Origin: a bacterium
GTDB taxonomy: Bacteria > Patescibacteriota > Minisyncoccia > Phycocordibacterales > GCA-002787175
Direction of reading: 5' to 3'
DNA length: 41,212 bases
NCBI GenBank assembly: GCA_030699905.1
Contig: JAUYKQ010000009.1
Span: 1 to 41,212, forward strand
This document shows positions 8,243-15,742 of the stretch, piece by piece (position 1 is the stretch's first letter; every line of letters begins with the position of its first letter). The translations under genes were made by a program, and so were the position numbers. A model generated the notes under the pieces. It was given only the letters and a program-made list of their open reading frames with translations. It did not search any database and was not told where the DNA came from.

Positions 8243-9052
8243 TTAAGAGACAACTCCGTAGTGTTTCAAACCCTCCAGAATACCGGAAGAATAGTTGCCG
8301 TTGCCGTATTTACCGGAGGCAATATATAAAAGCTCGCCATAACCCTTCTCCCGCGTGAGAAGACGCGCCTTTTCCTTTACTTCTTCGGGCGCGTTAGCCA
8401 CGACTATCGCTTTATAACCGAAAGTCAAAGGCAACAAGTCGTTGCCACTATCGCCACAGTAAAAAACCGCTTCTTTTTCAACGCCAAGTTTCAGACGCAA
8501 AAACTCCAAAGCGGTGACTTTTGTCGCGCTTTCGGGCAAAATATCAATAAGTCCGACATCGTTTTGCAGAGGGTCAATACTCCAAATCACATCGGCCGGA
8601 ATTTCAATATCGGCCAAGGACTTTCCTATTTTTCTTAGGATTTCCTCCTTTTTATCCTTTTCTTTCAGGTAAAAACTTACTTTAAACTCATTCTGCTTCC
8701 AGCCCTCTTGAAGTTCCAAAAGGTCTCTCATGCCAACCATTTCCACTATTTTGTCCCTGTTCCAGTTTTGAGTTTTTTTTCGCACGTACTCGCTCCAATC
8801 CGAAAGCGGAATCATCTTATCCCCTTTCTTCTCATACATCACAGTACCGACTTCAGCCAAAAGAAAATCCGGCAACTTTATGCCATATTTTTTCACCGCG
8901 TCCAAAACCAAATTCAAGTCACGGCCGGTGACATAGGCCAATACGAATTTTTTTTCGGAAATCTTCGCAAACAACTCTGAAACGGTGCCGTCATACGGTT
9001 CTTTTCCGTTTGGCAAAAGAGTGCGGTCAAGGTCGGTTGCAAGGATAAACAT
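8243..9052 (-). CDS. HAD-superfamily phosphatase, sucrose-phosphate-phosphatase-like
   Basis: The N-terminal DxD nucleophile motif is DLDRTLL (Asp7 and Asp9). It is followed by VTGRDLN with the motif II Thr, an EVGTVMY segment, a C2-type cap, the conserved Lys of SATKVTAL and the Mg-binding GDSGNDLLPL. This order matches the sucrose-phosphate phosphatase branch of HAD-IIB enzymes, which hydrolyse sucrose 6-phosphate. It lies 21 bases downstream of a six-hairpin glycosidase, which fits sucrose or a related glycoside as substrate. The ATG at 9052 is preferred over an upstream in-frame TTG at 9058. Mannosylfructose or glucosylglycerate phosphate are alternative substrates. Confidence 0.82.
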   Translation of the reverse strand: MFILATDLDRTLLPNGKEPYDGTVSELFAKISEKKFVLAYVTGRDLNLVLDAVKKYGIKLPDFLLAEVGTVMYEKKGDKMIPLSDWSEYVRKKTQNWNRDKIVEMVGMRDLLELQEGWKQNEFKVSFYLKEKDKKEEILRKIGKSLADIEIPADVIWSIDPLQNDVGLIDILPESATKVTALEFLRLKLGVEKEAVFYCGDSGNDLLPLTFGYKAIVVANAPEEVKEKARLLTREKGYGELLYIASGKYGNGNYSSGILEGLKHYGVVS

Positions 9053-9073
9053 GAACAATAATAAATTAGGCCT

Positions 9074-10255
9074 TTAAAATAATCTTTTGCCATTAACCAC
9101 TCCTTCGTAAGCGATAATATACGCGGCCGCGGAAAAGCCATGCCTCATAATCCCCTTCGGCTCAAATGTTTTTCCGCTGTAATATTCCGGAAAAATGTAA
9201 CCGTCTTCTTGCAGTGTCCGAGCAAATGCCTCAAGTTTTTTCTCGCCTTCTTTTTTAGGAAAAGAAGAAACGAAAAAACCGTGGACCAAAGGCCAGAGAC
9301 CGCCGTTTTGATATTCGTGCGGGTCGTTGCGAAATTCAAAAATGGCGCTTCTTTTCAAATGGTCCCAATTATGATCGCCCTGAGATATAACGGGGTGAAA
9401 AGAAGGCATTATGGGAAAAACATTGTGTTTGGCCAATTCTACCAGCTTTTCCCTGATTGCCACATTCTCCTCGTCCGGAGCGATATCGGAAAGCAAGAGC
9501 AGTCCGCAAGCGAACGTGTCAACGTGAAAACGTATGCTGTGATTGGAAAAATAAGCTACAGGAAGAGGTGGCTTGTATTCTTTGAGCCCAATCTCGTAAA
9601 GAGCTTTGTGGTAAACATGACTGCCACCCGAATATTCGGCCTTCGGCAAGAAATTCACCTTTATAAGTTCTCTGACATAGTCCTTTTTCTGGGTTGTGGC
9701 CGGGTCCTCCGTGCACTTGGAATAAAAAGTCAGGGCGAAATAGTAAAGAATTTGATCGTATAAAACATAGCCGTGATTTATATATTCGTCCGCCCAGTCG
9801 CCACCTTGCGGAATATATAAAAAACCTCTGCCGTTTAGCTCCAGACATTTCAAATAAAAAATGCTTTTTTCAATTGAATCTTTAAATTCAATAAAAAATG
9901 CCTTGTTGCCGGTAATAAGCGCCATCTGGCAAACGCCGATGACATACCACAATGTCGCGTCAATCCTACCCACGGTCGTTCCGTAACTGACCTTCCCCTC
10001 CTCCACGGAAACATTGCTCGGTATTCTGCCCGTTTCGTCCTGAAACTTCCTTAAAGTTCTTAGAGAATTTTCAAAAGCAGTTATAAGGGCGCTATCTCCG
10101 CAAAACACGCCGGAAAGTCCGGCGATAATACTGTCGCGCGCCCATACGCGCTTATAGTTTGTCGTATCCTGCATAGAGGCCACAAAACCGCTTTCGGTGG
10201 CTAAGGTCTTTAAAAGCTCTTTGCTTTTTTCGTATGCCTCCCCAATTACTTCCAT
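9074..10255 (-). CDS. Six-hairpin glycosidase, GH100-invertase or debranching-enzyme-like
   Basis: The fold signature is that of (alpha/alpha)6-barrel glycosidases: VWARDS (with the likely acid Asp), GRIPSNV, GRIDATLWYVI, QGGDWADEY, YQNGGLWPLVHGFF and a terminal MRHGFSAAAYI. These motifs resemble bacterial GH100 neutral invertases and related debranching-type enzymes. The adjacent sucrose-phosphatase-like gene supports a sucrose-type substrate. The frame stays open 51 codons further upstream (to 10408), but that part encodes arms of a palindromic repeat. An extended -10 box lies just before the ATG at 10255, so this start is chosen (393 residues). Substrate assignment is inference. Confidence 0.8.
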   Translation of the reverse strand: MEVIGEAYEKSKELLKTLATESGFVASMQDTTNYKRVWARDSIIAGLSGVFCGDSALITAFENSLRTLRKFQDETGRIPSNVSVEEGKVSYGTTVGRIDATLWYVIGVCQMALITGNKAFFIEFKDSIEKSIFYLKCLELNGRGFLYIPQGGDWADEYINHGYVLYDQILYYFALTFYSKCTEDPATTQKKDYVRELIKVNFLPKAEYSGGSHVYHKALYEIGLKEYKPPLPVAYFSNHSIRFHVDTFACGLLLLSDIAPDEENVAIREKLVELAKHNVFPIMPSFHPVISQGDHNWDHLKRSAIFEFRNDPHEYQNGGLWPLVHGFFVSSFPKKEGEKKLEAFARTLQEDGYIFPEYYSGKTFEPKGIMRHGFSAAAYIIAYEGVVNGKRLF

Positions 10256-10261
10256 GCCGTT

Positions 10262-10270
10262 ATTGTAGCA
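10262..10270 (-). promoter_or_regulatory. Extended -10 box of the glycosidase gene
   Basis: On the minus strand the sequence reads TGCTACAAT (10270-10262), six bases before the ATG at 10255. No good -35 is seen, as is usual for extended -10 promoters. The transcript should begin at or next to the ATG. This box supports the shorter protein start. Confidence 0.65.
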
Positions 10271-10333
10271 TTTATGACAGGAACTTTTCCACATCCGGCT
10301 GTCCTTCGGGTAAAAAATACTGAAAGTATTCAT

Positions 10334-10496
10334 GGGTCTGTTACCGAATATCCATTTTGGCTGATTTATCCAAAATTCGGCTACGGCTTGTTTCAAATTT
10401 TTGGCCAATACTTCAGAGCATAAGCCATAAATTTGAAACTTCGCCTCGCACGAATTTTGAAAAAATCAACTCAAAAGCCTATTCGGCAACAGACCC
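10334..10496 (-). repeat. Diverged, inverted copy of the ~160-base palindrome family
   Basis: The ends GGGTCTGTT (10334-10342) and AACAGACCC (10488-10496) are inverted repeats. Inner stems are CAAAATTCG (10371-10379) with CGAATTTTG (10451-10459), and GTTTCAAATTT (10390-10400) with AAATTTGAAAC (10429-10439). Between the stems lie TTCGGCTACGGCTT and CTTCGCCTCGC. Read on the minus strand, these loop sequences match those of the palindrome at 11142-11302 (GCGAGGCGAAG and AAGCCGTAGCCGAA), although the stems differ in sequence. It lies directly upstream of the glycosidase promoter. Confidence 0.75.
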
Positions 10497-10520
10497 TTTA
10501 TGGAAAATTTTTGGCAGCTG

Positions 10521-10661
10521 TGAATTACAAAATACCTGGCTTTACCCCCCCACACGGAAAGCTCCCAAAAAAGTGACCGCTCCAAGGGCGCTTGCCCGGT
10601 CTTAGTCACTTTTTTGTGACTTTCCTCGTGGGGGGGGACGCCTGCCGTATTTTGTAATTCA
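10521..10661. repeat. 141-base palindromic element with poly-C/poly-G arms
   Basis: Perfect 15-base ends TGAATTACAAAATAC (10521-10535) and GTATTTTGTAATTCA (10647-10661) enclose CCCCCCCAC facing GTGGGGGGG. An 11-base perfect inner pair follows: AAAAAAGTGAC (10567-10577) with GTCACTTTTTT (10605-10615). The arms match along almost 57 bases each. The loop is about 27 bases. No coding capacity is seen. Runs of seven C and eight G could also form quadruplex structures. Confidence 0.75.
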
Positions 10662-10706
10662 ATAAGGCAAGGTGTAGAGGGGAGGGGGTTTTTTGACGTC
10701 TGCTGA

Positions 10707-10748
10707 CGAAAAAAACCCCGTACGAGAGCCGAGGCGTCTCGTACGGGG
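10707..10748 (-). terminator. Terminator of the DUF378 gene
   Basis: A 12-base perfect stem, CCCCGTACGAGA (10716-10727) with TCTCGTACGGGG (10737-10748), is followed on the minus strand by seven T (10715-10709). It begins 18 bases after the DUF378 stop. The CCCC plus A run can instead pair with GGGGTTTTTT around 10684-10694, giving a competing hairpin. Confidence 0.85.
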
Positions 10749-10765
10749 CTTTTATCTTGCATAGA

Positions 10766-10999
10766 TTACATTGTCTGCCCTCCCATTGCCGGCGCGTCTG
10801 AATTTGATTTGCAGGCGCGACATGTGGCTTTGTGAGTAAATACTTCCACCAAAGCCGCGACACCTACCAAAATGTAAACGACTCTTGCGGGCATTTCACC
10901 AAGGTAAGCGACGATGTCCCATCCTCCTATTCCTATAAGTCCCCAGTTTAAACCTCCGACAACAAGAATAATGAAGCTGATTATATGAAGTCCTTTCAT
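10766..10999 (-). CDS. DUF378 (YuzA-like) small membrane protein
   Basis: This 77-residue protein has two hydrophobic helices: IISFIILVVGGLNWGLIGI and VVYILVGVAALVEVF. The first carries the LNWGL motif diagnostic of DUF378. A short Cys-containing tail (CRAC, then Ser- and Asp-rich) follows. Its function is unknown in all known members. It is a single-gene unit ended by the strong hairpin at 10707-10748. A 53-base inverted repeat related to the palindrome family lies immediately upstream of its ATG. Confidence 0.85.
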   Translation of the reverse strand: MKGLHIISFIILVVGGLNWGLIGIGGWDIVAYLGEMPARVVYILVGVAALVEVFTHKATCRACKSNSDAPAMGGQTM

Positions 11000-11006
11000 A
11001 TTTATG

Positions 11007-11059
11007 CTTTGAGTTCAAAAACAGGTCTCGCAATAGAAATCCTATTTCATAACTCAAAG
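11007..11059. repeat. Short deletion derivative of the palindrome family
   Basis: CTTTGAGTT (11007-11015) and AACTCAAAG (11051-11059) are perfect 9-base inverted repeats. They equal the terminal sequence of the 161-base palindrome 83 bases away. The inside keeps TTTCAT before the right end but lacks the conserved core. It lies eight bases upstream of the DUF378 ATG. Confidence 0.55.
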
Positions 11060-11141
11060 TTCCGTTAAATTTAAGCTAATAATTTCGACTACTATTATGC
11101 AACTTATTATATCGTATCAGTCAACCGAGTAATCCACAGTT

Positions 11142-11302
11142 CTTTGAGTTACGAAACTCGCTTCCGATGGATTTCTTTTCAATTTCGAGCGAGGCGAAGC
11201 AAAAATTATGAGGCATATACAGAGTATCTGTTGAATAATTTTTGCAAAGCCGTAGCCGAAATTGAAAAGAAAGACGCGGATTTGGAGTTTCGTAATTCAA
11301 AG
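11142..11302 (+). repeat. 161-base palindromic repeat, complete copy
   Basis: The ends CTTTGAGTTACGAAACTC (11142-11159) and GAGTTTCGTAATTCAAAG (11285-11302) are inverted repeats with 17 of 18 positions matching. Inside, TTTCTTTTCAATTTCG (11172-11187) pairs perfectly with 11257-11272. GCAAAAATTAT (11199-11209) pairs perfectly with ATAATTTTTGC (11235-11245). The stems are split by internal loops formed from AGCGA/GTAGC and GAA/AAA, with GGC/GCC between them. The loop at the tip is 25 bases. A second copy differing at one base begins at 41073. Confidence 0.85.
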
Positions 11303-11304
11303 AC

Positions 11305-11340
11305 AAATAAAAAGATCTGATGCTACGCATAGCATCAGAT
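11305..11340 (-). terminator. Terminator of the V-type ATPase operon
   Basis: ATCTGATGCTA (11315-11325) and TAGCATCAGAT (11330-11340) form an 11-base perfect stem with a four-base loop. On the minus strand it runs into CTTTTTATTT. It lies three bases past the subunit D stop. T residues on the other side (11340-11345) may let it act in both directions. Confidence 0.85.
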
Positions 11341-11343
11341 TTT

Positions 11344-11973
11344 TTAGGAATTTTCAGTAGCCAATATTTGGGCTTTTACGCGCATGGTGGCCACAACGGC
11401 GTCCCTTGCCTGCTCTTCCAATCGCATTGTTATAAAACGAATAGTGTCTTTGAGATTCGGTATTTTGGTATTTTCCAAGGCGCTTGCTCGGCGACGAGTT
11501 TTTTCTATTTCAATGGCCAAATTTTCAAGGGTCTTTTCAAGTTCGGCGAGTTTGACAATTTCAAGCAAGGCAGAGTCAAGTTTTAAAACCGAAGTATCCA
11601 TGTCGGCGCCGGTTTCGCTAAAACCGTAAGAAAAAAGCCGTCCTTTTTTAGAAACCGAAAAATTCGGAGTCGGCACGGACATTACCGTTTCGCTTTTTGC
11701 AAAAATATTCAACACGATATTGGGCAGAAGAAAAGCGCCGGCTATTGATGTCTCCGGCATGGCGGAGCTACCTCTCACATATAAACGAAAAACTTCTCCC
11801 ATTTCTCTTTCCACTCTTTCGCGAAGCGATTTAACTTCTCTGACGGAACTCATGAATTTTTTCATAAGCCCGTCTCGCTTGTCTTTTAATAGTTTGTGCC
11901 CCCTCCCCGCGACTTTAAGCTCGCGTTTTAGATTGAGAAGACTTATTCTGGTGGGATTAACCTTTAATATCAT
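11344..11973 (-). CDS. ntpD: V/A-type ATPase subunit D (central stalk)
   Basis: Subunit D is the coiled-coil rotor shaft that turns inside the A3B3 head and links it to the membrane ring. The N-terminus MILKVNPTRISLLNLKREL is the family signature. Two long heptad-rich helices at the N- and C-terminal ends (the latter around LEKTLENLAIEIEKTRRRA) flank a short middle region. From the ATG at 11973 it has 209 residues, the normal length. An in-frame ATG at 11994 would add seven unsupported residues. It is the last gene of the operon, followed directly by a strong terminator. Confidence 0.93.
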   Translation of the reverse strand: MILKVNPTRISLLNLKRELKVAGRGHKLLKDKRDGLMKKFMSSVREVKSLRERVEREMGEVFRLYVRGSSAMPETSIAGAFLLPNIVLNIFAKSETVMSVPTPNFSVSKKGRLFSYGFSETGADMDTSVLKLDSALLEIVKLAELEKTLENLAIEIEKTRRRASALENTKIPNLKDTIRFITMRLEEQARDAVVATMRVKAQILATENS

Positions 11974-12059
11974 AGAGTGTGTAACATGTAACATTTAACA
12001 TTTTGACGGATGCCGAATATTCAATCCGCGTATTTATGTTCCGTGTTCCATGCTTAGTG

Positions 12060-13451
12060 TTACATATATTTCAGAACCATATCCGGCTTCACGCGTTTGA
12101 GGCTCTCTTTTGGAAGCATTTTCAAAAGTTTCCACCCCAAATCAAGGGACTGTTCAATGCTTCGGTCTTCCCTCTCGCCTTGATTTATAAACTGACGTTC
12201 AAATTCTTCAGCAAAACGAATATGAGCGCGGTCGCTCTCCGAAAGAGAAGCTTCGCCCAAGACAACCGCCAACTCTCGGGCTTCCCTACCGACAGCATAG
12301 GAGGCAAACAACTGGTCTTTTACTTGGGCGTGGTCTTCTCGGGTCTTCTTCCCCATAACGGAATTGGCAAGACGAGAAAGAGAACCCTGCACGTCAACCG
12401 GAGGGAAAATGCCCTTGGTGTTTGATTCGCGAGAAATTATAAACTGGCCCTCGGTAATGTAACCGGTGAGGTCCGGAACAGGATGGGTCTTGTCATCATC
12501 AGGCATGGTAAGAATCGGTATTTGGGTGATGCTTCCTTTTTTACCTTTTACTCGTCCCGCCCTTTCATAGATGGTTGAAAGGTCGGTATACATATAACCG
12601 GGAAATCCTCGTCTGCCGGGGACTTCTTTTCTGGCCGAAGACACTTCACGAAGGGCTTCGCAGTAATTTGTCATATCGGTCAAAATAACCAAAACATGCA
12701 TGCCTTGTTCAAAAGCGAAATATTCGGCCGCCGTGAGGGCCAAACGCGGGGTCATGATGCGTTCCACCACTGGGTCGGCGGCGGTGTTTAGAAACAGAAC
12801 GCTTCTTTCCAAGGCGCCCGTAGCTTCAAATTCCTTTTTGAAATAAGCGGCTTCTTCAAAGGTAACGCCCATGGTGGCGAAAATAATGGCAAACGCTTCG
12901 CCGGTCGTCACTTTGGCTTGGCGAGCGATTTGCGAAGCCAGACGGGCGTGAGGCAAACCGGAGCCGGAAAAGATCGGGAGCTTTTGACCGCGAACCAAAG
13001 TGTTCATAACGTCAATGGAAGAAACACCCGTTTGGATAAAGTCGTTCGGAAATTCCCGACTCCACGGGTTCAAGGCGGCGCCGGCGATGTCCAGTTTTTT
13101 GTCCGCTATCACTTCCCCGCCGCCGTCTATGGGCGCGCCACCGCCGGAGAAAACCCGACCGAGCATGTCGCGAGACAGACCGATTTTGGCGGTTTCACCC
13201 TTAAAACGAACCTTGGCGTTTTTGGTCTCCACTCCCCTTGTCGGCTGAAATAGTTGCACCACCGCCTTGCCTTCCATAGAATCCAAAACCTTTCCAAGAC
13301 GGGGATTTTTCTCACCCGGTATCGTAACCTCCACAAGCTCTTCGTAGCCCACGCCGTCAATTCCGGTCACAATCAAAAGAGGGCCGGAAACTGATTCGGC
13401 TGTTTTGTACTCTTTTAGTGAGTGACTTTTTTCAAGCGACATATTTGACAT
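12060..13451 (-). CDS. ntpB: V/A-type ATPase subunit B (regulatory, non-catalytic)
   Basis: Subunit B alternates with A in the hexameric head. It shows [17 protein letters not shown] in place of a P-loop, the usual degenerate site of B subunits. The family segments [30 protein letters not shown] and [21 protein letters not shown] are also present. The length of 463 residues is standard. It lies between subunit A (41 bases upstream) and D (86 bases downstream), the typical A-B-D order of archaeal-type operons. Confidence 0.96.
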   Translation of the reverse strand: MSNMSLEKSHSLKEYKTAESVSGPLLIVTGIDGVGYEELVEVTIPGEKNPRLGKVLDSMEGKAVVQLFQPTRGVETKNAKVRFKGETAKIGLSRDMLGRVFSGGGAPIDGGGEVIADKKLDIAGAALNPWSREFPNDFIQTGVSSIDVMNTLVRGQKLPIFSGSGLPHARLASQIARQAKVTTGEAFAIIFATMGVTFEEAAYFKKEFEATGALERSVLFLNTAADPVVERIMTPRLALTAAEYFAFEQGMHVLVILTDMTNYCEALREVSSARKEVPGRRGFPGYMYTDLSTIYERAGRVKGKKGSITQIPILTMPDDDKTHPVPDLTGYITEGQFIISRESNTKGIFPPVDVQGSLSRLANSVMGKKTREDHAQVKDQLFASYAVGREARELAVVLGEASLSESDRAHIRFAEEFERQFINQGEREDRSIEQSLDLGWKLLKMLPKESLKRVKPDMVLKYM

Positions 13452-13492
13452 AATGTTAACTTAAACTATTAGTTGGATTAGGCGGACTTTGT

Positions 13493-15271
13493 TTATTTCT
13501 TCAAAACGCCGATTTCCTCCCGCGCTCTCTTTCTGTACGTTTCGTATCTGTCCATTGCGTTTACCGCGAATGTTTTAAGCAAAGACAGTTCTTTGACGGA
13601 CGGGATTTGCAAAAAATCTTCAAAATCAAATTCGTCTTGAGAGACAACTTTTTTACCTTCTTCGTAAACAGCGAGCATGGACGACAGGATATTGTACTGT
13701 TTAAGAGGCGGTGTGTAAGCATCCTCGGCATCAAAAGCGTTCTGAAAAAGAAAGTCCTCGCGGATTGATTTGGCAATATGCAAAGTGAGCTTCTCCTCGT
13801 TTGAAAGCGACTCCATGCCGACAAGACGAACGATTTCCATGAGTTTGTTTTCCTCTTGCATTATATTCATCGCCGAAAGACGCACTTCGGGATAGTCGTC
13901 GGCGACGTTTTTTCTCCATGAACTCTCAATATTGGGCATGTACAGGGTGTAGGAATTCAACCAGTTAATTGAAGGGAAATGTTTTTTGTAAGCCAAAGAA
14001 CCGTCCAGTCCCCAGAAGGCCTTGACCACGCGCAAAGTGGCTTGGGAAACCGGCTCGGAAAGGTCTCCTCCGGGCGGAGAAACCGCCCCAATAGCGGTAA
14101 GAGCGCCCACCCGTCCGTCAGAGCCAAGGCATTTGACGAGACCCGCTCTTTCGTAAAATTCGGCGGTTCGAGAGGAAAGATAGGCGGGATAGCCCTCTTC
14201 TCCGGGCATTTCTTCCATACGACCAGAAATTTCGCGCATGGCTTCGGCCCAACGAGAAGTGGAATCAGCCATAAGAGCTACCGAATATCCCATGTCGCGG
14301 TAATATTCGGCGATAGTCATCGCGGTGTAAACAGATGCTTCGCGAGCGGCGACCGGCATGTTTGAAGTGTTGGCTATAAGCACCGTTCTTTTCATAAGCG
14401 GCTCTCCGGTGTTCGGATCGTTTAGATGCGGAAATTCTGTCAGCACTTCAGTCATTTCGTTTCCTCTTTCGCCACACCCGACATAAACTATTATCTGAGC
14501 ATCGCAGTATTTGGCTATTGATTGCTGGGTTACGGTTTTGCCGGCTCCAAAGGGGCCGGGGATGGCGGCCGTTCCTCCTTTTGTAACAGGAAAGAAAGAG
14601 TCAATAACCCGCATGCCCGTAACAAGTGGCTCTTCGGGAAAGATTTTCTCCTTTTTTGGACGCGGAACACGAATAGGCCAGTATTGAAGCATGCTTATCG
14701 GCCTATCTTGTCCTTCTTCATTGGTAATGGTCGCTATTTCATCCGTTACGGTATATTCGCCCGCCGGAGCGACATATTTGAGTTTGCCGAAAATTCCGGG
14801 TGGCACCATTATCTTGTGACTTATGAAAGTCGTCTCTTGAACTTGAGCTATTATGTCCCCTTCTGAAACTTCAACTCCCGCCTTCGCGACCGGTTTGAAA
14901 TTCCATTTGCGTGAACGAGAAATACCATCTGCTTCAATGCCACGAGCGATATAAACTGACTGGGATTTTTCTTCAATTACGGAAAGAGGACGCTGAATGC
15001 CGTCGTAGATGGACTCTAAAAGTCCGGGACCGAGTTCCACCGACATTGTGCGTCCGGTACCCTCCACCGGCTCGCCCGGGACAATACCGGCCGTATCTTC
15101 GTAAACTTGAATTGACACTCTGTCCTTTTTAAGCTCAATTATTTCACCCATTAACTTTTCACGACCAACACGCACAACTTCGTACATTTTCGGCGCGGGA
15201 AGTCCTTTGGCTTCAACCAATGGCCCTGAAATTCTTACTATTCTGCCTGTTTTTTCTTCTGTTTCTTTCAT
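13493..15271 (-). CDS. ntpA: V/A-type ATPase catalytic subunit A
   Basis: This is the catalytic subunit that binds and hydrolyses or makes ATP. The P-loop GPFGAGKT is at residues 239-246. GERGNEM, MADSTSRWAEAMREISGRM and EEGYPAYLSSR follow, together with the long non-homologous insertion before the P-loop that separates A from F-type beta subunits. From the ATG at 15271 it has 592 residues, the usual size. An in-frame TTG at 15283 is less likely. A long hairpin (15283-15323) lies just upstream inside the operon. Confidence 0.97.
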   Translation of the reverse strand: MKETEEKTGRIVRISGPLVEAKGLPAPKMYEVVRVGREKLMGEIIELKKDRVSIQVYEDTAGIVPGEPVEGTGRTMSVELGPGLLESIYDGIQRPLSVIEEKSQSVYIARGIEADGISRSRKWNFKPVAKAGVEVSEGDIIAQVQETTFISHKIMVPPGIFGKLKYVAPAGEYTVTDEIATITNEEGQDRPISMLQYWPIRVPRPKKEKIFPEEPLVTGMRVIDSFFPVTKGGTAAIPGPFGAGKTVTQQSIAKYCDAQIIVYVGCGERGNEMTEVLTEFPHLNDPNTGEPLMKRTVLIANTSNMPVAAREASVYTAMTIAEYYRDMGYSVALMADSTSRWAEAMREISGRMEEMPGEEGYPAYLSSRTAEFYERAGLVKCLGSDGRVGALTAIGAVSPPGGDLSEPVSQATLRVVKAFWGLDGSLAYKKHFPSINWLNSYTLYMPNIESSWRKNVADDYPEVRLSAMNIMQEENKLMEIVRLVGMESLSNEEKLTLHIAKSIREDFLFQNAFDAEDAYTPPLKQYNILSSMLAVYEEGKKVVSQDEFDFEDFLQIPSVKELSLLKTFAVNAMDRYETYRKRAREEIGVLKK

Positions 15272-15282
15272 GTGTTTTAGCA

Positions 15283-15323
15283 AAAACCAAAATATTCGTA
15301 CAGTATACGGATTTTTTGGTTTT
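15283..15323 (-). other. Hairpin inside the ATPase operon before subunit A
   Basis: AAAACCAAAA near 15283-15293 pairs with TTTTGGTTTT near 15314-15323, with an inner CGTA/TACG pair. On the minus strand it lies 12 bases upstream of the subunit A ATG. It has weak A/T-rich arms and no strong T run. It could set transcript processing or stability between F and A, but this is only a guess. Confidence 0.4.
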
Positions 15324-15365
15324 AGGCAAGCCCATTTCTCAAATCTTCCGTCAATATGAGAAGCA

Positions 15366-15382
15366 AGTTTCGTAACTCAAAG
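15366..15382 (+). repeat. Terminal remnant of the palindrome family
   Basis: AGTTTCGTAACTCAAAG is the exact reverse complement of the first 17 bases of the 161-base palindrome. Nothing else of the element is left here except a weak TTCTCA/TGAGAA pair (15336-15341 and 15357-15362). It abuts the stop codon of subunit F. Confidence 0.55.
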
Positions 15383-15727
15383 TTACTTAATGATAGCCAT
15401 TCCGACCGCCCTTTCAGCCAGCTTTTTAAGTTTTTCAATAGCTTCACCGGAAGAACCTTCAAGGCCGGGTATAGCCACTATGGCAGGTAAAGCTCCACGC
15501 GAAATTTTTTCATAATCTTCTTCCCGAATTTCACGGAGGAGCTTTTCAATTATCACAACAACGGCGTATTTAGGCGAGCCGTCTTCTCCGCTTTCCATTT
15601 TCTTTTTTATGTCGCGGATAATTAAAACGGCGTTGCCGGCGTCTTCCGCCTCAAAAATGTCGGCTCCGGTCGCCTTGAATACGGAAACGATTTTTTTAGG
15701 GCCGATGATTGCCAGTTTGTGTTCCAT
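15383..15727 (-). CDS. ntpG: V/A-type ATPase subunit F
   Basis: Subunit F is the small regulatory protein bound to the D shaft. The N-terminus MEHKLAIIGPKKIVSVFKATGAD has the Rossmann-like start of the family (in place of the usual IG-x-x-D-x-x-x-GF). A central KYAVVVIIEKLL strand and a final helical part follow. At 114 residues it is typical. It starts 15 bases after the subunit C stop with no Shine-Dalgarno sequence. The gene name follows the Enterococcus Ntp scheme, where this subunit is NtpG. Confidence 0.88.
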   Translation of the reverse strand: MEHKLAIIGPKKIVSVFKATGADIFEAEDAGNAVLIIRDIKKKMESGEDGSPKYAVVVIIEKLLREIREEDYEKISRGALPAIVAIPGLEGSSGEAIEKLKKLAERAVGMAIIK

Positions 15728-15742
15728 AAATATTTTTAAGGT

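Noticed and set aside
10256-10408. N-terminal extension of the glycosidase by 51 codons
   Set aside because: The extra codons translate promoter and palindrome sequence, have no family similarity and lie upstream of the extended -10 box at 10270-10262.
11121-11330. A 69-codon frame on the minus strand across the 161-base palindrome
   Set aside because: It only reads through the two arms of the palindrome, and no start signal or domain supports it.
14150-14170. GGTTCGAG resembling a tRNA T-arm
   Set aside because: It lies inside the subunit A coding region, and no acceptor or anticodon stem can be formed around it.
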